IMG/VR virus record: IMGVR_UViG_3300028391_000004
Location: 1 to 48,450 of that record
DNA from: a virus
Reading direction: 5' to 3' (one strand)
Length of the DNA: 48,450 nt
Below the pieces are notes generated by a model, which saw only the letters and a program-made list of their open reading frames with translations, was not told the origin of the DNA and ran no database searches. Below, in pieces: positions 18,901 to 27,900 of this stretch (position 1 is the stretch's first letter; every line of letters begins with the position of its first letter). The translations under genes and the position numbers were made by a program.

Positions 18901-21064
18901 CAAATACTTTAAATATACCTTCAGTTGAAACGGAAGCACTTACCGAACCAGTTGTAATTAAGTTCGATAATAACGCATCTTCAACTAAAGCTGAACGAGG
19001 GATGTTAAATAATCCTTCACCACTACCACTAAAGAATCCACTTCCAGATGGTATTTCAATATCTCCTATAAAGATAGAACCACTTTCATCAGAAGTTACT
19101 TTAAATACACTATCTTCAGTTGATGCAGTTACACTACCACTTGCTATAAATACAGCTTCTCTTGTTACTAAAGCTTCAATTGCTTCTTGTGCATCATTAG
19201 AAAGTGCTGAGAATGGTATATCAAATAAATCCTCACCACTACCACTATATTTTGAACCACTATTTAATTGAACTGCTCCACTAACAAATACCGAACCACT
19301 TAATTCAGTTGTTACTGAACCTGTTGATTGTACTCTAAAGAAACCATCAGTTGAAACCGATGCGGTTACTGAACCAGTAGATATTAAGTTTGAAATAAGT
19401 GCATCATCCGTTAATGCAGTTCTTGGTATATTAAATAATTTTTCACCACTACCACTAAAGAATGAACCACTACTTAAAAATACAGAACCTGTAAAAGTAG
19501 AACCACTTAATTCTGATTCTACAACTAATCCAAAGTTTGGAGAAACTGATGCGGTTACTGAACCACTTCTAATATTATTTGTAATAAGAGCATCCTCAGT
19601 AAGTGCTGAACGAGGTATATCAAATAACTCCGCACCACTACCACTAAATATACTACCGCTACTTAATCTTAAACTACCAGTGAATGTAGAACCACTAGCT
19701 TCCGATGTTACAACAAACCCATCTTCATCTGAAACAGATGCAGTTACATTACCAGATTGTATTTTAGTTGATACTTCAACTTCTTCAGCTAATGCTGATA
19801 AAGGTATATTAAATAAGTTTTCACCACTACCACTAAAGAATGAACCACTACTTAGAAATACTGAACCAGTAAATGTAGAACCACTATCTAATGAGTTTAC
19901 TACAAAACCAGTATCAGGTGATACTGAAGCAGTTACTGCTCCACTAATAATTAAATTCGTTTCTAATGCATCTTCAGTAAGTGCTGAACGAGGTATATTG
20001 AATAAGTTTTCACCACTACCACTAAATGATGAACCACTATTAAGATTAACATTTCCACTAACTAATAACGAACCACTTAACTCAGTTGTTACTGAACCCG
20101 TTCCGAATACTCTGAAGAATCCATCTTGAGAAACGGAAGCCGTTACTGAACCTGTTGTTATTAAGTTTGAAAGTAATGCATCATCGGTTAATGCCGATTT
20201 TGGTATATTAAATAAGTTCTCACCACTACCACTAAAAGCAGAACCTGATATTAATTGTACATTTCCACTTACAAATAAAGAACCACTTAATTCAGTTGTT
20301 ACTGAACCAGTTCCGAATACTTTAAATACACCATCAGGTGATACAGATGCGGTTACTGAACCTGTTGTTATTAAGTTTGAGAGTAGTGCATCATCAGTAA
20401 GTGCTGATTTTGGAATGTTGAATAAGTTTTCACCACTACCACTAAATGCTGAACCTGAAGTTAGTTGTACATTCCCACTAACAAATGTAGAACCACTTAT
20501 AGTAGTATCTCCAAATACATCTAATGAACCAGTTACTTCTACCGAACCTGTAAATTCTTGCTTATCAGTTGATAATTCACCAAATCGGTTTGAACCAGAT
20601 GAGAATATAATTGAAGATGAAATTATTTCAACAATAAGTTCTCTTGCTACTATTCTATTATCAACAATTAAATCACCAGTAACTCTTACATCACCAGTAA
20701 CATCCATATCTCCACCAAATGATGATGATACGTTTACTAAAAACCCAGTATTAGGTGAAATTGATGCGGATGCAGAACCTGATATTAATCTTACTGCTTC
20801 TGGAAGGTTATTTAATTGAGAACCATCTCCAGCAAATGAACCACTAAAAGAACCAGTAACTTGCTCTAATTGAAGTGTTGTAACAAATAAACGATTACCA
20901 TCAGCATCGGAAGCAACAAGCGCAATAGACCCAGATGAAAGTGAACCACTCTCAGGAACACCCAAGTTTGGTTCTGCTTCATTTAATCGTAGATATTCGT
21001 ACCTATCCTCCGAAACATCGGATGGTCTTACTACTTTAACCTTTCCGCTTAATAATTGGCTCAT
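9902..21064 (-). CDS. Giant tail-fibre-like protein with collagen-like region, 3720 aa
   Basis: An uninterrupted 11.2-kb frame. Residues 1-60 begin SGKVKVVRPSDVSEDRYEYL, which looks like a virion-attachment end. Residues about 80-2020 contain about twenty copies of a roughly 70-residue fibre-shaft repeat marked SGSGENLFNIP-x-SAL and SGSVTASVSP-x2-GF-x-V. Two cupredoxin-like domains (about 1055-1175 and 1285-1400) and a domain with YPKVVNKAGENLINGTLVMV (about 1485-1625) interrupt the shaft. A beta domain (VTFQHNFAIDYPVVQIYETG, about 2095-2170) and three TASMTVLSASYA repeats follow. Then come Gly-X-Y collagen-like tracts (about 2380-2540 and 2652-3550), separated by a third cupredoxin-like domain. 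The C-terminus (about 3555-3720) ends in PRAIGFTLLLEDSSGG and DILVFYTYDGGSTYYGF, a terminal domain common in phage fibres. It is probably trimeric like other collagen-like fibres. The role in host adsorption is inferred. Confidence 0.92.
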   Translation of the reverse strand: MSQLLSGKVKVVRPSDVSEDRYEYLRLNEAEPNLGVPESGSLSSGSIALVASDADGNRLFVTTLQLEQVTGSFSGSFAGDGSQLNNLPEAVRLISGSASASISPNTGFLVNVSSSFGGDMDVTGDVRVTGDLIVDNRIVARELIVEIISSSIIFSSGSNRFGELSTDKQEFTGSVEVTGSLDVFGDTTISGSTFVSGNVQLTSGSAFSGSGENLFNIPKSALTDDALLSNLITTGSVTASVSPDGVFKVFGTGSVTTELSGSLFVSGNVQLISGSAFSGSGENLFNIPKSALTDDALLSNLITTGSVTASVSQDGFFRVFGTGSVTTELSGSLLVSGNVNLNSGSSFSGSGENLFNIPRSALTEDALETNLIISGAVTASVSPDTGFVVNSLDSGSTFTGSVFLSSGSFFSGSGENLFNIPLSALAEEVEVSTKIQSGNVTASVSDEDGFVVTSEASGSTFTGSLRLSSGSIFSGSGAELFDIPRSALTEDALITNNIRSGSVTASVSPNFGLVVESELSGSTFTGSVFLSSGSFFSGSGEKLFNIPRTALTDDALISNLISTGSVTASVSTDGFFRVQSTGSVTTELSGSVFVSGAVQLNSGSKYSGSGEDLFDIPFSALSNDAQEAIEALVTREAVFIASGSVTASTEDSVFKVTSDESGSIFIGDIEIPSGSGFFSGSGEGLFNIPRSALVEDALLSNLITTGSVSASVSTEGIFKVFGTGSIKSEFSGSVSISESLDVPKIIADEFTGSLSGSVAGDGSQLNNIPQSALSEDATRIASGSATASISPNLGFVVNTSSSIEGDLSVSGRITAEEIFVNFISSSIVISTGSNIFGDDSNTDTQKLFGETQIFGNVTASAKISSSGFVGDGSELFNIPQSALSEDAPLISSGSVTASVSPNFGFVVESTESGSTFSGSIQISGSVTLTSGSSFSGSGENLFNIPQSALSEDSPRISSGSVSASISPNLGLIVNTSASIDGDIDVSGVVSASIFSGSGESLFNIPLSAITEEAFRIVSGSVTASVDPNRGFEVNSTGRFDDSITTSGSLIVSASTSWGPDNLEKIVKVIGTDDGNKYEIDGKRQPLLYLVSGSTYTFNQSDSTNATHEIRFSTTDNGTHAGGVPFTGSVDTGSISAGTNGSQVTIAINFNTPDTLYYYCLNHSGMGGEIRKVLSYPISETIINDTVVVTGSIFTSGSITTTGDIDTNIVRGTQFSGSFSGSGRDLFDIPLSALAEDVEELSFIASGSVTASTDPEFGFKVNTTSSIEGDLNVTGGLYVSTSVIELETLPITQSVTIGQNGFAINGNLKQPLKFLNGLTYHFDISDSSNANNPIKLSQTVDGSHNTGTQYTTGVTTNGTAGNSGAFLKLEVTDNTPKRLYYFSTPSASYGSSIKILEEVPTISQNIINGNTEITGTLDVSSISSAEKISSPFITSSYLTSSVIDFVTGENTFPSQPGRLKWNETDGTLDLGMSGGSASLQIGQELYYPKVVNKAGENLINGTLVMVDPNNPSQGQRIRVIKSISDGTYDSDLLIGVLTENIDNNQEGFATWFGMVRDVKVDLLEDAGLKYTGSTWSEGDILYPDPQRAGGMTNVKPEAPNLKSTIALVERVNGDNIQLLVRPQLGNHLEDLHDVQIVSASNNDIIVFSSSSNRFENRSDNLVLSGSFSGSYTGVYFGDGSNLENVQAAAAPLISSGSATASVASGDTFVVTAPQSGSEFTGSIVTSGSITVGGGGRFVGDGSGLTDIDIANLALTLNVLESGSATASLDETEFKVFNNNISTSVDSSFSGSVNISESLDVGGIITGDGSGITNIDIANLAIDSSKIFTGSVTASVDPLGFFRVENLDPTLRSGSVKVEISGSLEVSQSITASLYRGDGGGLFNIPLDAIEDLELDRIVSGSATASISPNKGFFANTQISGTLFVGDGGGLFNIPADALQDLQLPLIISGGVSASVEPNEGFRVFSPTYGSKFTGSLNISGSVTIPSGSGFFSGSGEGLFNIPADAIVGLDQSRILSGSVTASTNPDDGFVVTSIASGSTFFGEVNFQNDVSASKITVTDEIFSPRITSSFVGSYQGENVGIDVPDDLDILVFDAAANKFRPVTQFGDTAVFPFSDVTQVTFQHNFAIDYPVVQIYETGSNGQIIPQAIESIDSSSVRVTFSGLTSGQAVIGTGGRLAGFVEGDDVVGLVNSASYALFAENAGTASSLVGFDSASLAELGNLSQYIKNNQTASMTVLSASYAETASFAVNAGDFNTDNFVRTDQTASMTVLSASYAESASYAINAVSAEDYVRNNQTASMTVLSASYAATASFALNAGDFVGENFLPNNGTGSFVGRFEVSGSLVVTGSTELIGLETGSSDTVLVINETTNRIEKRDVTAVSGTSGTGGTSGTGGSSGSSGSAGTSGTSGTSGSSGSAGTSGTSGTSGSSGTSGSSGTSGTTGTSGTSGTSGSSGSAGTSGTSGSSGTSGTSGSSGTSGSSGSSGTSGSGGSSGSSGTSGTSGSAGSSGSSGSSGTSGTSGTSGSSGSGGTSGTSGTSGSSGREGGRLFVVENAGFAYSFSGYTGDFPTITLVRGELFYFDVSDVASSHPFALRLSDGNTNTVPGTTNNDPTNGNHSTSVLVKYRVPEDAPDSIVYQCASHSSMIGTIQIVDKYGTSGTSGTSGSSGSSGTGGSSGSSGSSGSSGTSGSSGTSGSSGSSGSGGTSGSSGSSGSSGSSGSSGTSGSSGTSGTSGTSGSSGSSGSSGSSGSSGSSGSSGTSGADGEEGSSGSAGTSGTSGSSGSSGSTGTNGTSGTSGTSGTSGERGSSGSAGTSGTSGTNGTSGSSGTSGSSGTSGTSGTSGTSGTSGTSGTSGSGGTAGTSGSSGTTGTSGSSGTSGSSGTSGTSGTNGTSGSSGTSGSSGTSGTSGSTGTSGTSGTSGTNGTSGSAGTSGSAGTSGTSAEGSSGTSGTSGSSGTSGSSGTTGTSGTSAEGSSGTAGTSGTSGSSGTSGTSGTSGSSGTSAEGSSGTSGTSGSSGSAGTSGTTGTSGTSAEGSSGSSGTSGTNGTSGSSGTSGSSGTTGEDGEDGTSGSSGSSGQDGTFFGSSGSSGTSGSTGTAGSSGINGVDGTDGTSGTTGRDGTFFGSSGTSGTSGSSGSSGSAGTSGSAGSSGTSGTSGTSGQDGTFFGSSGTSGTSGETGTSGTSGLGSSGTSGTSGVDGTFFGSSGTSGETGTSGTSGAGTSGTSGSSGTSGTSGQDGTFFGSSGTTGTSGTSGAGTSGTSGSSGTSGTSGVDGTFFGSSGSSGTDGTSGTSGLGTDGTSGQSGSSGTTGTGGSSGTGGTSGQDGTFFGSSGTSGTNGTSGSSGTSGLSGTSGTSGTSGLDGTFFGSSGTSGSDGTSGQTGSSGTSGVSGSAGTSGVSGTSGQDGTLFGSSGSSGTSGSSGSTGTAGSSGVSGTAGTSGLDGTLFGSSGSSGTSGSSGSTGTAGSSGSSGSSGTAGTSGQDGTLFGSSGSSGTSGSSGSSGTSGVGGSNGSSGTSGLDGTLFGSSGSSGVSGTSGSSGTSGETGSSGSSGSSGSSGLLNVANDGADRVLTMDGDGTGTAQSNLTFDGADLDVTGNVQISGELDVDGDFLGATTFSTRFHENYNNIGNSTGGTTIDLSTANNFRIDRIGSITIALSNAPSAPRAIGFTLLLEDSSGGTATVSWPASIQWANGAAPTLTAGGKDILVFYTYDGGSTYYGFLSANNIS
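10410..13109 (-). repeat. Collagen-like tract 2 (Gly-X-Y) of the 3720-aa fibre
   Basis: About 900 residues of Gly-X-Y triplets, mostly GTS and GSS. Regular interruptions are four TSAEGSSG units (11970-12262) and twelve DGT-[FL]-FGSSG units (10510-11850). Confidence 0.92.
13110..13440 (-). other. Cupredoxin-like domain 3 inserted in the collagen-like region
   Basis: ITLVRGELFYFDVSDVASSH supplies the candidate His, and IVYQCASHSSMIGTIQI supplies Cys, His and Met at C-x2-H-x2-M. It sits between two Gly-X-Y tracts, which it splits cleanly. Confidence 0.65.
13445..13926 (-). repeat. Collagen-like tract 1 (Gly-X-Y) of the 3720-aa fibre
   Basis: About 160 residues of almost perfect Gly-Thr-Ser / Gly-Ser-Ser triplets. 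The strong three-residue period also keeps other frames open, which produces spurious reading frames on both strands. Confidence 0.92.
16870..17215 (-). other. Cupredoxin-like domain 2, ligands lost
   Basis: The same fold signature (LKFLNGLTYHFDISDSSNAN, then LYYFSTPSASYGSSIKI) but the His, Cys, His and Met positions are replaced, so it is a structural copy only. Confidence 0.6.
17540..17905 (-). other. Cupredoxin-like domain 1 with intact metal-ligand pattern
   Basis: LVSGSTYTFNQSDSTNATHE supplies a candidate His ligand. The loop YYYCLNHSGMGGEI supplies Cys, His and Met in the order and approximate spacing of type-1 copper proteins (C-x2-H-x2-M). Domains of this kind are frequent in fibres of aquatic phages. 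Copper binding in the virion is not established. Confidence 0.65.
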
Positions 21065-21087
21065 TTATTATTAGTCTTAGTATATAA

Positions 21088-21948
21088 TTATTCGTTTGCA
21101 CTTTCAAGAATCGATAATATTACAGTTAAATTTGTAGAACCTGATACAATTAATGAAAATTGTTGTTCTAATACTAACTTACCTGCCACAATCGGTGATA
21201 ATGAATCTCCAGCTGGTATAATTACATTTGTAATTAAATCAACTGGTTCTTGTAAAACTCTCGTTGGAGTTGATATCGTATCGGATATAGCATCCAATAA
21301 ATCAACTGATGCTGATATTGAACCTGTTTCTGATACAAATGTATTATCTATGGATTGTGTTACCGAATCTTGATATAATCTAGATACAGCCGATGAACCT
21401 GTTACCGATTCATTAATAAGTATTTGTTCTACTAATTTAGTGGCATAATCTATTGATTGATATGATGAAGTGAAATAATCATTAGGAATCAAAATTTCCC
21501 CATTCTTATTATAATAAGAAAGAGCTGCTTTTTTAGATTGTAATGTCCCTCCTGCTATTAAATCTGCCTCAACACCATCCAAAGCAGTTTTAACATATCC
21601 TTCAAAAAAGGAAGATGTAAAACTAAATGGAATTTGTGTTAAATTATTTTGAAAATTAATATACGCAGCAGATTCTTTTTCAATAAAAGTTTGGTTTTTT
21701 TCTATAAGTGCAGATGCACTTAAAAAACTACCTGAATTAATTATTGAATCTACTTGAGGTACTGGTAATTCCCTATTACTTGTTATACTAATAGTAACGG
21801 GCTCGTTTGCTTCACCCGTATTTGTTATCTGAGCTGATAATAAGATAGTAGAAACTCCTTTTGGAGCTGAATAAACTACATCATCATCACCTGTCAAAGT
21901 GGTAAGTACGGATTTAAATGCATTTAGTGGTATTAATTCTTCTGCCAT
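21088..21948 (-). CDS. Accessory fibre-module protein, 286 aa, apparently with a nested repeat domain
   Basis: The outer parts resemble the 110-residue protein encoded at 7778-8110. The N-terminal VVYSAPKGVSTILLSAQITN parallels VYTTPAATATTVIGVNVAN. The C-terminal VIIPAGDSLSPIVAGKLVLE and NLTVILSILES parallel AVIPNGSSAVLVGGDQKVVL and DVILSVLEIS. Between them, residues about 80-190 resemble a degenerate copy of the helical repeat of the giant neighbour: LIEKNQTFIEKESAAYINFQ, then VEADLIAGG and YATKLVEQILINES. The Cys and the R-D of the canonical repeat are missing. This reads as a beta-sandwich domain split by an inserted helical module. The gene lies between the two giant fibre genes and has an AGGA ribosome-binding site just before the ATG. 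It is probably a small virion protein decorating or connecting fibres. Confidence 0.8.
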   Translation of the reverse strand: MAEELIPLNAFKSVLTTLTGDDDVVYSAPKGVSTILLSAQITNTGEANEPVTISITSNRELPVPQVDSIINSGSFLSASALIEKNQTFIEKESAAYINFQNNLTQIPFSFTSSFFEGYVKTALDGVEADLIAGGTLQSKKAALSYYNKNGEILIPNDYFTSSYQSIDYATKLVEQILINESVTGSSAVSRLYQDSVTQSIDNTFVSETGSISASVDLLDAISDTISTPTRVLQEPVDLITNVIIPAGDSLSPIVAGKLVLEQQFSLIVSGSTNLTVILSILESANE

Positions 21949-21981
21949 ATCCTATATAAATATTTGTTTTCTTTTTTATCC

Positions 21982-24900
21982 TTAATCTTGCAGTGCTAAT
22001 GAGAATGGTGTTACAAGTGAGAATAGTGATTTAGAGAATGTTCTACCTTCTAATGTACCAGAAGCTTGTTTAATAACAAGACCCCCACCAATTCTAAAGT
22101 CACCAAGTTCGTTACCTGATGTGAAGAATACTCTACCTCCACCTATTTCAGTAATTTCCTTATCAGGATCAGGTACACCATCACCACCTTGGTTAGGAGG
22201 TAATGCTTTATAAGTTACCCCAGCACCAGCGTAAGAGAAATCATGCCCAGTTGTAATAATTAAAGAACCAAACTCTTCAACTGGTGCCTGTCTAGCAACA
22301 AATTGGAATTGAGTTCTTAAATATCTATTAGTTTCTGCAGTTTCTTTCTTTTGTTCGTTTATAACCACAGCCGCACTTCCGTATATACCATTGTAATACG
22401 ATTCAGCTGCTCTAATACTTCTTTCGTTACCACCATAAATGATATCAGTTGCGATAGCATCTAAGATGAAACCAGTATCTCTATAACATTTTTCTTCATT
22501 GTATATAAAGTTAGGGAAAGCAGCGTTTGTGTACGATATTGCTTTACCTTGTAATACTTTCTTAGCGTTTCTAAGAGCGGTAGCCCCATTATTATTTAAA
22601 AATGCTGGGAATACTAATTGTTGTTGTTTGATTATCTTCTCAGCTAACCCTTTAGAGAAATCAATACCATCAGTTGTTTGTGGTTTTTGCTCCGTTGTAG
22701 CGATTGAAGGAATGTAGTAGTAGAATGTACCTGCTTGTACTGCTCTTTCATTACCACCATATGTTAAATCAGTTGCTACTGCATCTATGATGTATCCTAA
22801 ATCTCTACTACAACTAACTTCGTTGTATTCAAACTCACTCCAAGATGAACTTAGATAAGCGATTGTTTCTTTTTGTATAAATGTTGTATTATCTCTTAAT
22901 AACTGAACACCATTTGTAATTTCAGCCGATGGAGTTGTGTATGGTAGATTCTGAACTACATTTTGTGAAGTTCCATTTGCGAATCTGATTCCATCAACAG
23001 TCGGGTCTAATTGATTTTGCTCTGAAGGTGTTCCAGCGTTTGTTGCTCTTGAAGGATATCTCCAATAGTACAATCCTGCATTAATACTTCTTTCATTACC
23101 ACCATATACTAAATCAGTTACAGCTGCATCTATAATATATCCAGTATCTCTTCTACACTTATCTTCATTATATTTTACATTACTCCAAGAAGATGAGATA
23201 AACTCAATTGTTTCGTTTTGTACAAAACTTCTATTGTTTCTTAATAATTCAGCTGATGCAGATACTTCAGCAGATGCGGTAACAAATGTTATGTTTTCTA
23301 ACACTTTTTCAGCCAATCTTGCTGAGTAATTGATACCATCAATTGTTTGATTCAATTGTCCATTTGGATTACTTTGGAAATTAACAGTTGCATCCGATGG
23401 ATATAAGTAATAGTACTCACCATTTACTCTACCTCTTTCATTTCCACCATATAAGAAATCAGTTGCTACACCATTTAAGATATAACCAGTATCTCTCTTA
23501 CATTTATCTTCATTGTAATCAAATGTACTCCAAGAAGAAGAAATATATGATATTACTTCATTTTGGATAAATTCTTTGTTATCTAAAAGAACTTTATTAC
23601 CAGCTAATCTTTCAGCCGATGCCGTTACGAATATTTCGTTTTGTACTAATTTACTTGCCACATCACCCGCGTACTTAATACCCGTTGTAGTTGGTTCTAA
23701 TTGAGTTGATGTTGCTGATGAAGGATATTTGTAGTAGTATTCTCCTGCAATTTTACTTCTTTGGTTACCACCATAAAGTAAATCAGTAGATACTGCATCT
23801 AAAATATGTCCAACATCTCTCATACAAGTTGATTCTACATAATCAAACCCTTCCCAAGAAGAACTTAGGTAAGAAATTGATTCAGATTGAATAAACTCTC
23901 TATTATTTCTAATTAATTCAACTGATGCTGATATTTGAGTTGATGGGAAATCAAATGTTACACCTTTAACGATTTGTTCAGTTAATTGTGCTGCGTAATT
24001 GATACCATCAATAGTTTGTTGAGCTTGAGAACCAGTTCCATTAGCTTCAGATGGGAATTGGTAATAGAATCTAGCATTTACCGAAGATGCTGATACAATT
24101 CCGTATCTTAAATCTTCTGCTACACCATTTACTATAAATCCAACATCTCTTCTACACTTAACATCATCATAATCAAATCCTACCCAAGAAGAAGAAATAT
24201 ATTCCACAACTTCATTTTGTATAAATGTTACACTTTCAGTAATCAATCCATAAGTAGTTAGGATATCTGAATCAGTAGAAACTGCCCCATAATTAGATGA
24301 AGTTGGTGTTGAACCTGTTCCATTTGAGATTGCATCTGATACAATTGCGAATGAAGATGAAATTGTGTTAAGAATTGTAATATCAGTTATATCACCTCCA
24401 GTTGCTGGTGAGAATGAAGTTACTTTAATTCCATTATCGGTATTCAAACTTCCAGTTGGAATAAATAATGTTTCTTTGTTAACTAATTTTTGAATTAAAT
24501 CTTTAGTATAGATTAATGCATCAGTTGTTTCATCTAATTGGTTATCAGTTGCTTCAGATGGGAATCTATAATAGAATTCACCAGCGGTTAATGCTCTTTG
24601 GTTTCCACCATATCTTAAATCAGTAGCAACAGCATCAATAATAAATCCAGTATCTCTACTACAACTTAATTCATTGTATTCAAAGTTTGGATATTTAGCG
24701 TTTACGAATGCTACAGTTTCAGCTTGTAAGAATTCTCTATTTTCTCTGATTGTATCATAAACATAATCAACTTCATTTGATGCAGTTTGGAATATTGCTC
24801 CACTTACAATTTCTGATACAAATCCTTGTACGAAATCTACTGCAGTTACAGTTGGGTCTTTTTGTTTATTCTCATTTGGTACACCACCAATTATTGCTGC

Positions 24901-27900
24901 TGATGGATATCTATAATAGTAATCTCCAGCATTTACACTTCTTTCATTTCCACCATAAAGAAGGTCAGTTGATACTGCATCTATAATATGAGTAATATCT
25001 CTTTTACAAGTTATTTCATTATAAGTAAATCCATCCCAAGAAGATGATAAGAATTCAATTGTTTCATTTTCAATAAATTCTCTATTGTTTCTAATTAACT
25101 CATAAGAACCACTAACTAATGCGGATGCAGTCTGGAATGTGTATCCTCTTACTATACTTTCTGCTAATCTACCAGCGTAGTTAATACCATCTAATGTTTG
25201 TTGTAATTGTGCACCCTGTGCTTTAGATGGGAAATCATAGTAGAACTTACCATTGAATATAGATGAAGAGTTTGCGTTATACAACATATCTTCAGCTGCT
25301 CCACTTATAATTGCCCCAATATCTCTACTACAACTCGTTTCATTGTAAGATGCAGTTGACCAAGAAGATGATAAGTAAGCGATACTTTCACTTTGAATAA
25401 ATTCAATGTTATCTTTTAGTAAGTTGTAAGCTGCTAATGTTTTTGGTGAATCGGATGGTGTTCCATACTCAACAACAGTTGGTAATGAACCAGTTCCATT
25501 TTCAACAATTGTAGTTACAATTGCGATTGATGATGAAATCAATCTTTGTTGTAATCTATCTCCAAATGATTCTGATGTTATTTGAACTGCATCAGTAACT
25601 TTAATTAAGTTATTTTTATCAGAGTTATTCTTAACAACAGTTGGTTTAACAGAAGTACCATTTTGTAATATATCTTCAATTATACCAATTGATGATTTTA
25701 CTTTGTTAACTTCAGTTATAGAACCAACAATAGAAGAAGTAAATTGATTTGTATTAGTTACTTTAATATTGCTTTCAGTATTATTTACAATCGCTGGTAA
25801 AACACTTATTGAATTTTTATCAGTTCTAACAAATTTATGAACTGATTGAGGTAAGTGTTTAACCGCTGCTTTAGATGCAGATACAAATGTGTGTACCGAT
25901 TGAGGTTCATGCTTAACAGCGTTTGCTGAAGCTGATACAAATGTATGTAACGAACCAGAAGCACTTCCAGCATTTCCTACATTAATTGTAAATGTACCAG
26001 TTTGTCTTTCAATACTATTTTGTTCTGCTGATACGAATGTGTGTTCACCAACATAAGATGAAGCACCAATATTAATTTTAAATGTATTTGTAGTTACATC
26101 AGAAATTGGTAACCATCTTCCAGATGGATAATCATAGTTAGGTCTTGGATAAGATTTTTTAACTTTATTTCCATCCAATATACAAGTATAAGATAATCCG
26201 TTATCAGAAATCTTAATATAATCACCATTAGTAAAATTATGATTAGCTATTGTAATAATAACATCACCAGTTAATGAGTTATATGGAGCATCGGTTGGTG
26301 TATGTTGAGTTTTACCAACTGAAGTAATTACTATTGATTGTTCTGCATATGGGTCTGAACCTAATCGTGGATAAGAATGGGTTGTAGCATCTGAATCTTG
26401 GTCACAAGTAAATGCAAATGATTCATTTTCCAATACCACACTTCTACCAACTCCTAAACCAAATGATTCAGAAACAGTTAAAGTCATATCACCACTTAAT
26501 GCGTTATAAGATGCAGATACAGGTGTAAAGTATTTATTCGGACCCGATACTCCTACATTTACAGTCATTGTAGTATCAGTTACCGAAGTAAGTTTCATTG
26601 AACGACCAGCGTAAGGGTCTATTCCTAATCTCGGATATGATTTAGTAGATTGGTCATTATCCATATCACAAGTAAATGCAAATGAACCAGTATCTAATAC
26701 GATACCCTCCCCAACACTTAATGTGTGAGTTCCAGTTGTGATTACGAAATCACCAGTTGCTGGGTTATAAGTTGCGTTAGATGGAGTCCATTCAACATTA
26801 GGACCCGATGCTCCTACATTTACAGTTATAGTATCATCAGTTTTTGATATTATCTCTAATTTATTAGTATAAGCAGGTTGGCCAACTGATGGGAGTTTAT
26901 GTTCAGTTTTATTTCCATCCATATCACAAGTGAATACGAATGATTCAGGTCTTATATAAATTTCTTCTCCAACATCTAAGGTATGATTTGGAATAGTAAC
27001 TATAAAGTTTCCGTTAAGAGGATTATAAGCCGCAGTTGTTGGTGTAAATGTACCAACACCATTTTCAATGATATTGATAATTTGACCAAATGAAGAACTT
27101 ACAATACCAAATTCAGTATCAGTTACAAAAGTACCACTAGCAGTTACATAAGAACCAGTTGTTAGTTGTTGTGGAGCATCCAATGTATCATCAAACCATT
27201 TAGCTAATGCGAAAGGAATATCATCGGTTCCTAATCTGATAATATCATTAATAAATCCTACACTTCTAGTTACATAAGCTGATTCAACTCCACTACCACT
27301 TAAAGAAGAAGTAAATTGAGTTGTATCATTAATTTTAATTAACCCTTCAATGTTTTCAGTTAATATAGGTAATGTACTTACTGAATCTCTATCAGTTCTA
27401 ATAAATGTATGAGCTGATTGAGGTAAATGTTTTAATGCCCCATTCGAAGCTGATACGAAAGTATGAACTGATTGAGGTTCATGCTTAACTGCTCTATTAG
27501 ATGCAGATACAAATGTATGAATTGAACCACTTGCACTTCCACCATCACCAACATTAATTGTAAATGTTCCATCTTGTCTCTTCAATCCATTAGTAGTTGC
27601 TGATACAAATGTATGTGAACCTACATATGGTGAAGAACCTATATTGATATCGAATGTGTTAGTTGTTACATTAGAAATTTCTAACCATCTTCCACTTGGA
27701 TAATCGTAATTAGGTCTTGGGTAAGATTTTGTAGTTGTATTATTATCTAATACACAAGTATAAGTTAGAGAGTTATCATCTAATTTGATGTAATCTCCAT
27801 TATTGAAATTGTGATTAGCTATTGTAATAGTTACATCACCAGTTGCCGAATCATATGGTGCATCAGTTACACTATGAGAAGTTGTACCAACTGAAGTAAT

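Larger units (their letters stand above)
15000..20840 (-). repeat. Fibre-shaft repeats, about 20 copies, in the 3720-aa fibre
   Basis: Each copy contains a variant of FSGSGENLFNIP, a following [KRQL]-SAL-[TS]-[ED]-DA, and SGSVTASVSP plus GF-x-V. Divergent forms late in the protein read TDIDIANLALTLN and FNIPADALQDL. Two copies also occur at the start of the left-edge fibre (LESIPTTALTG, YNIPADALGD). Confidence 0.88.
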
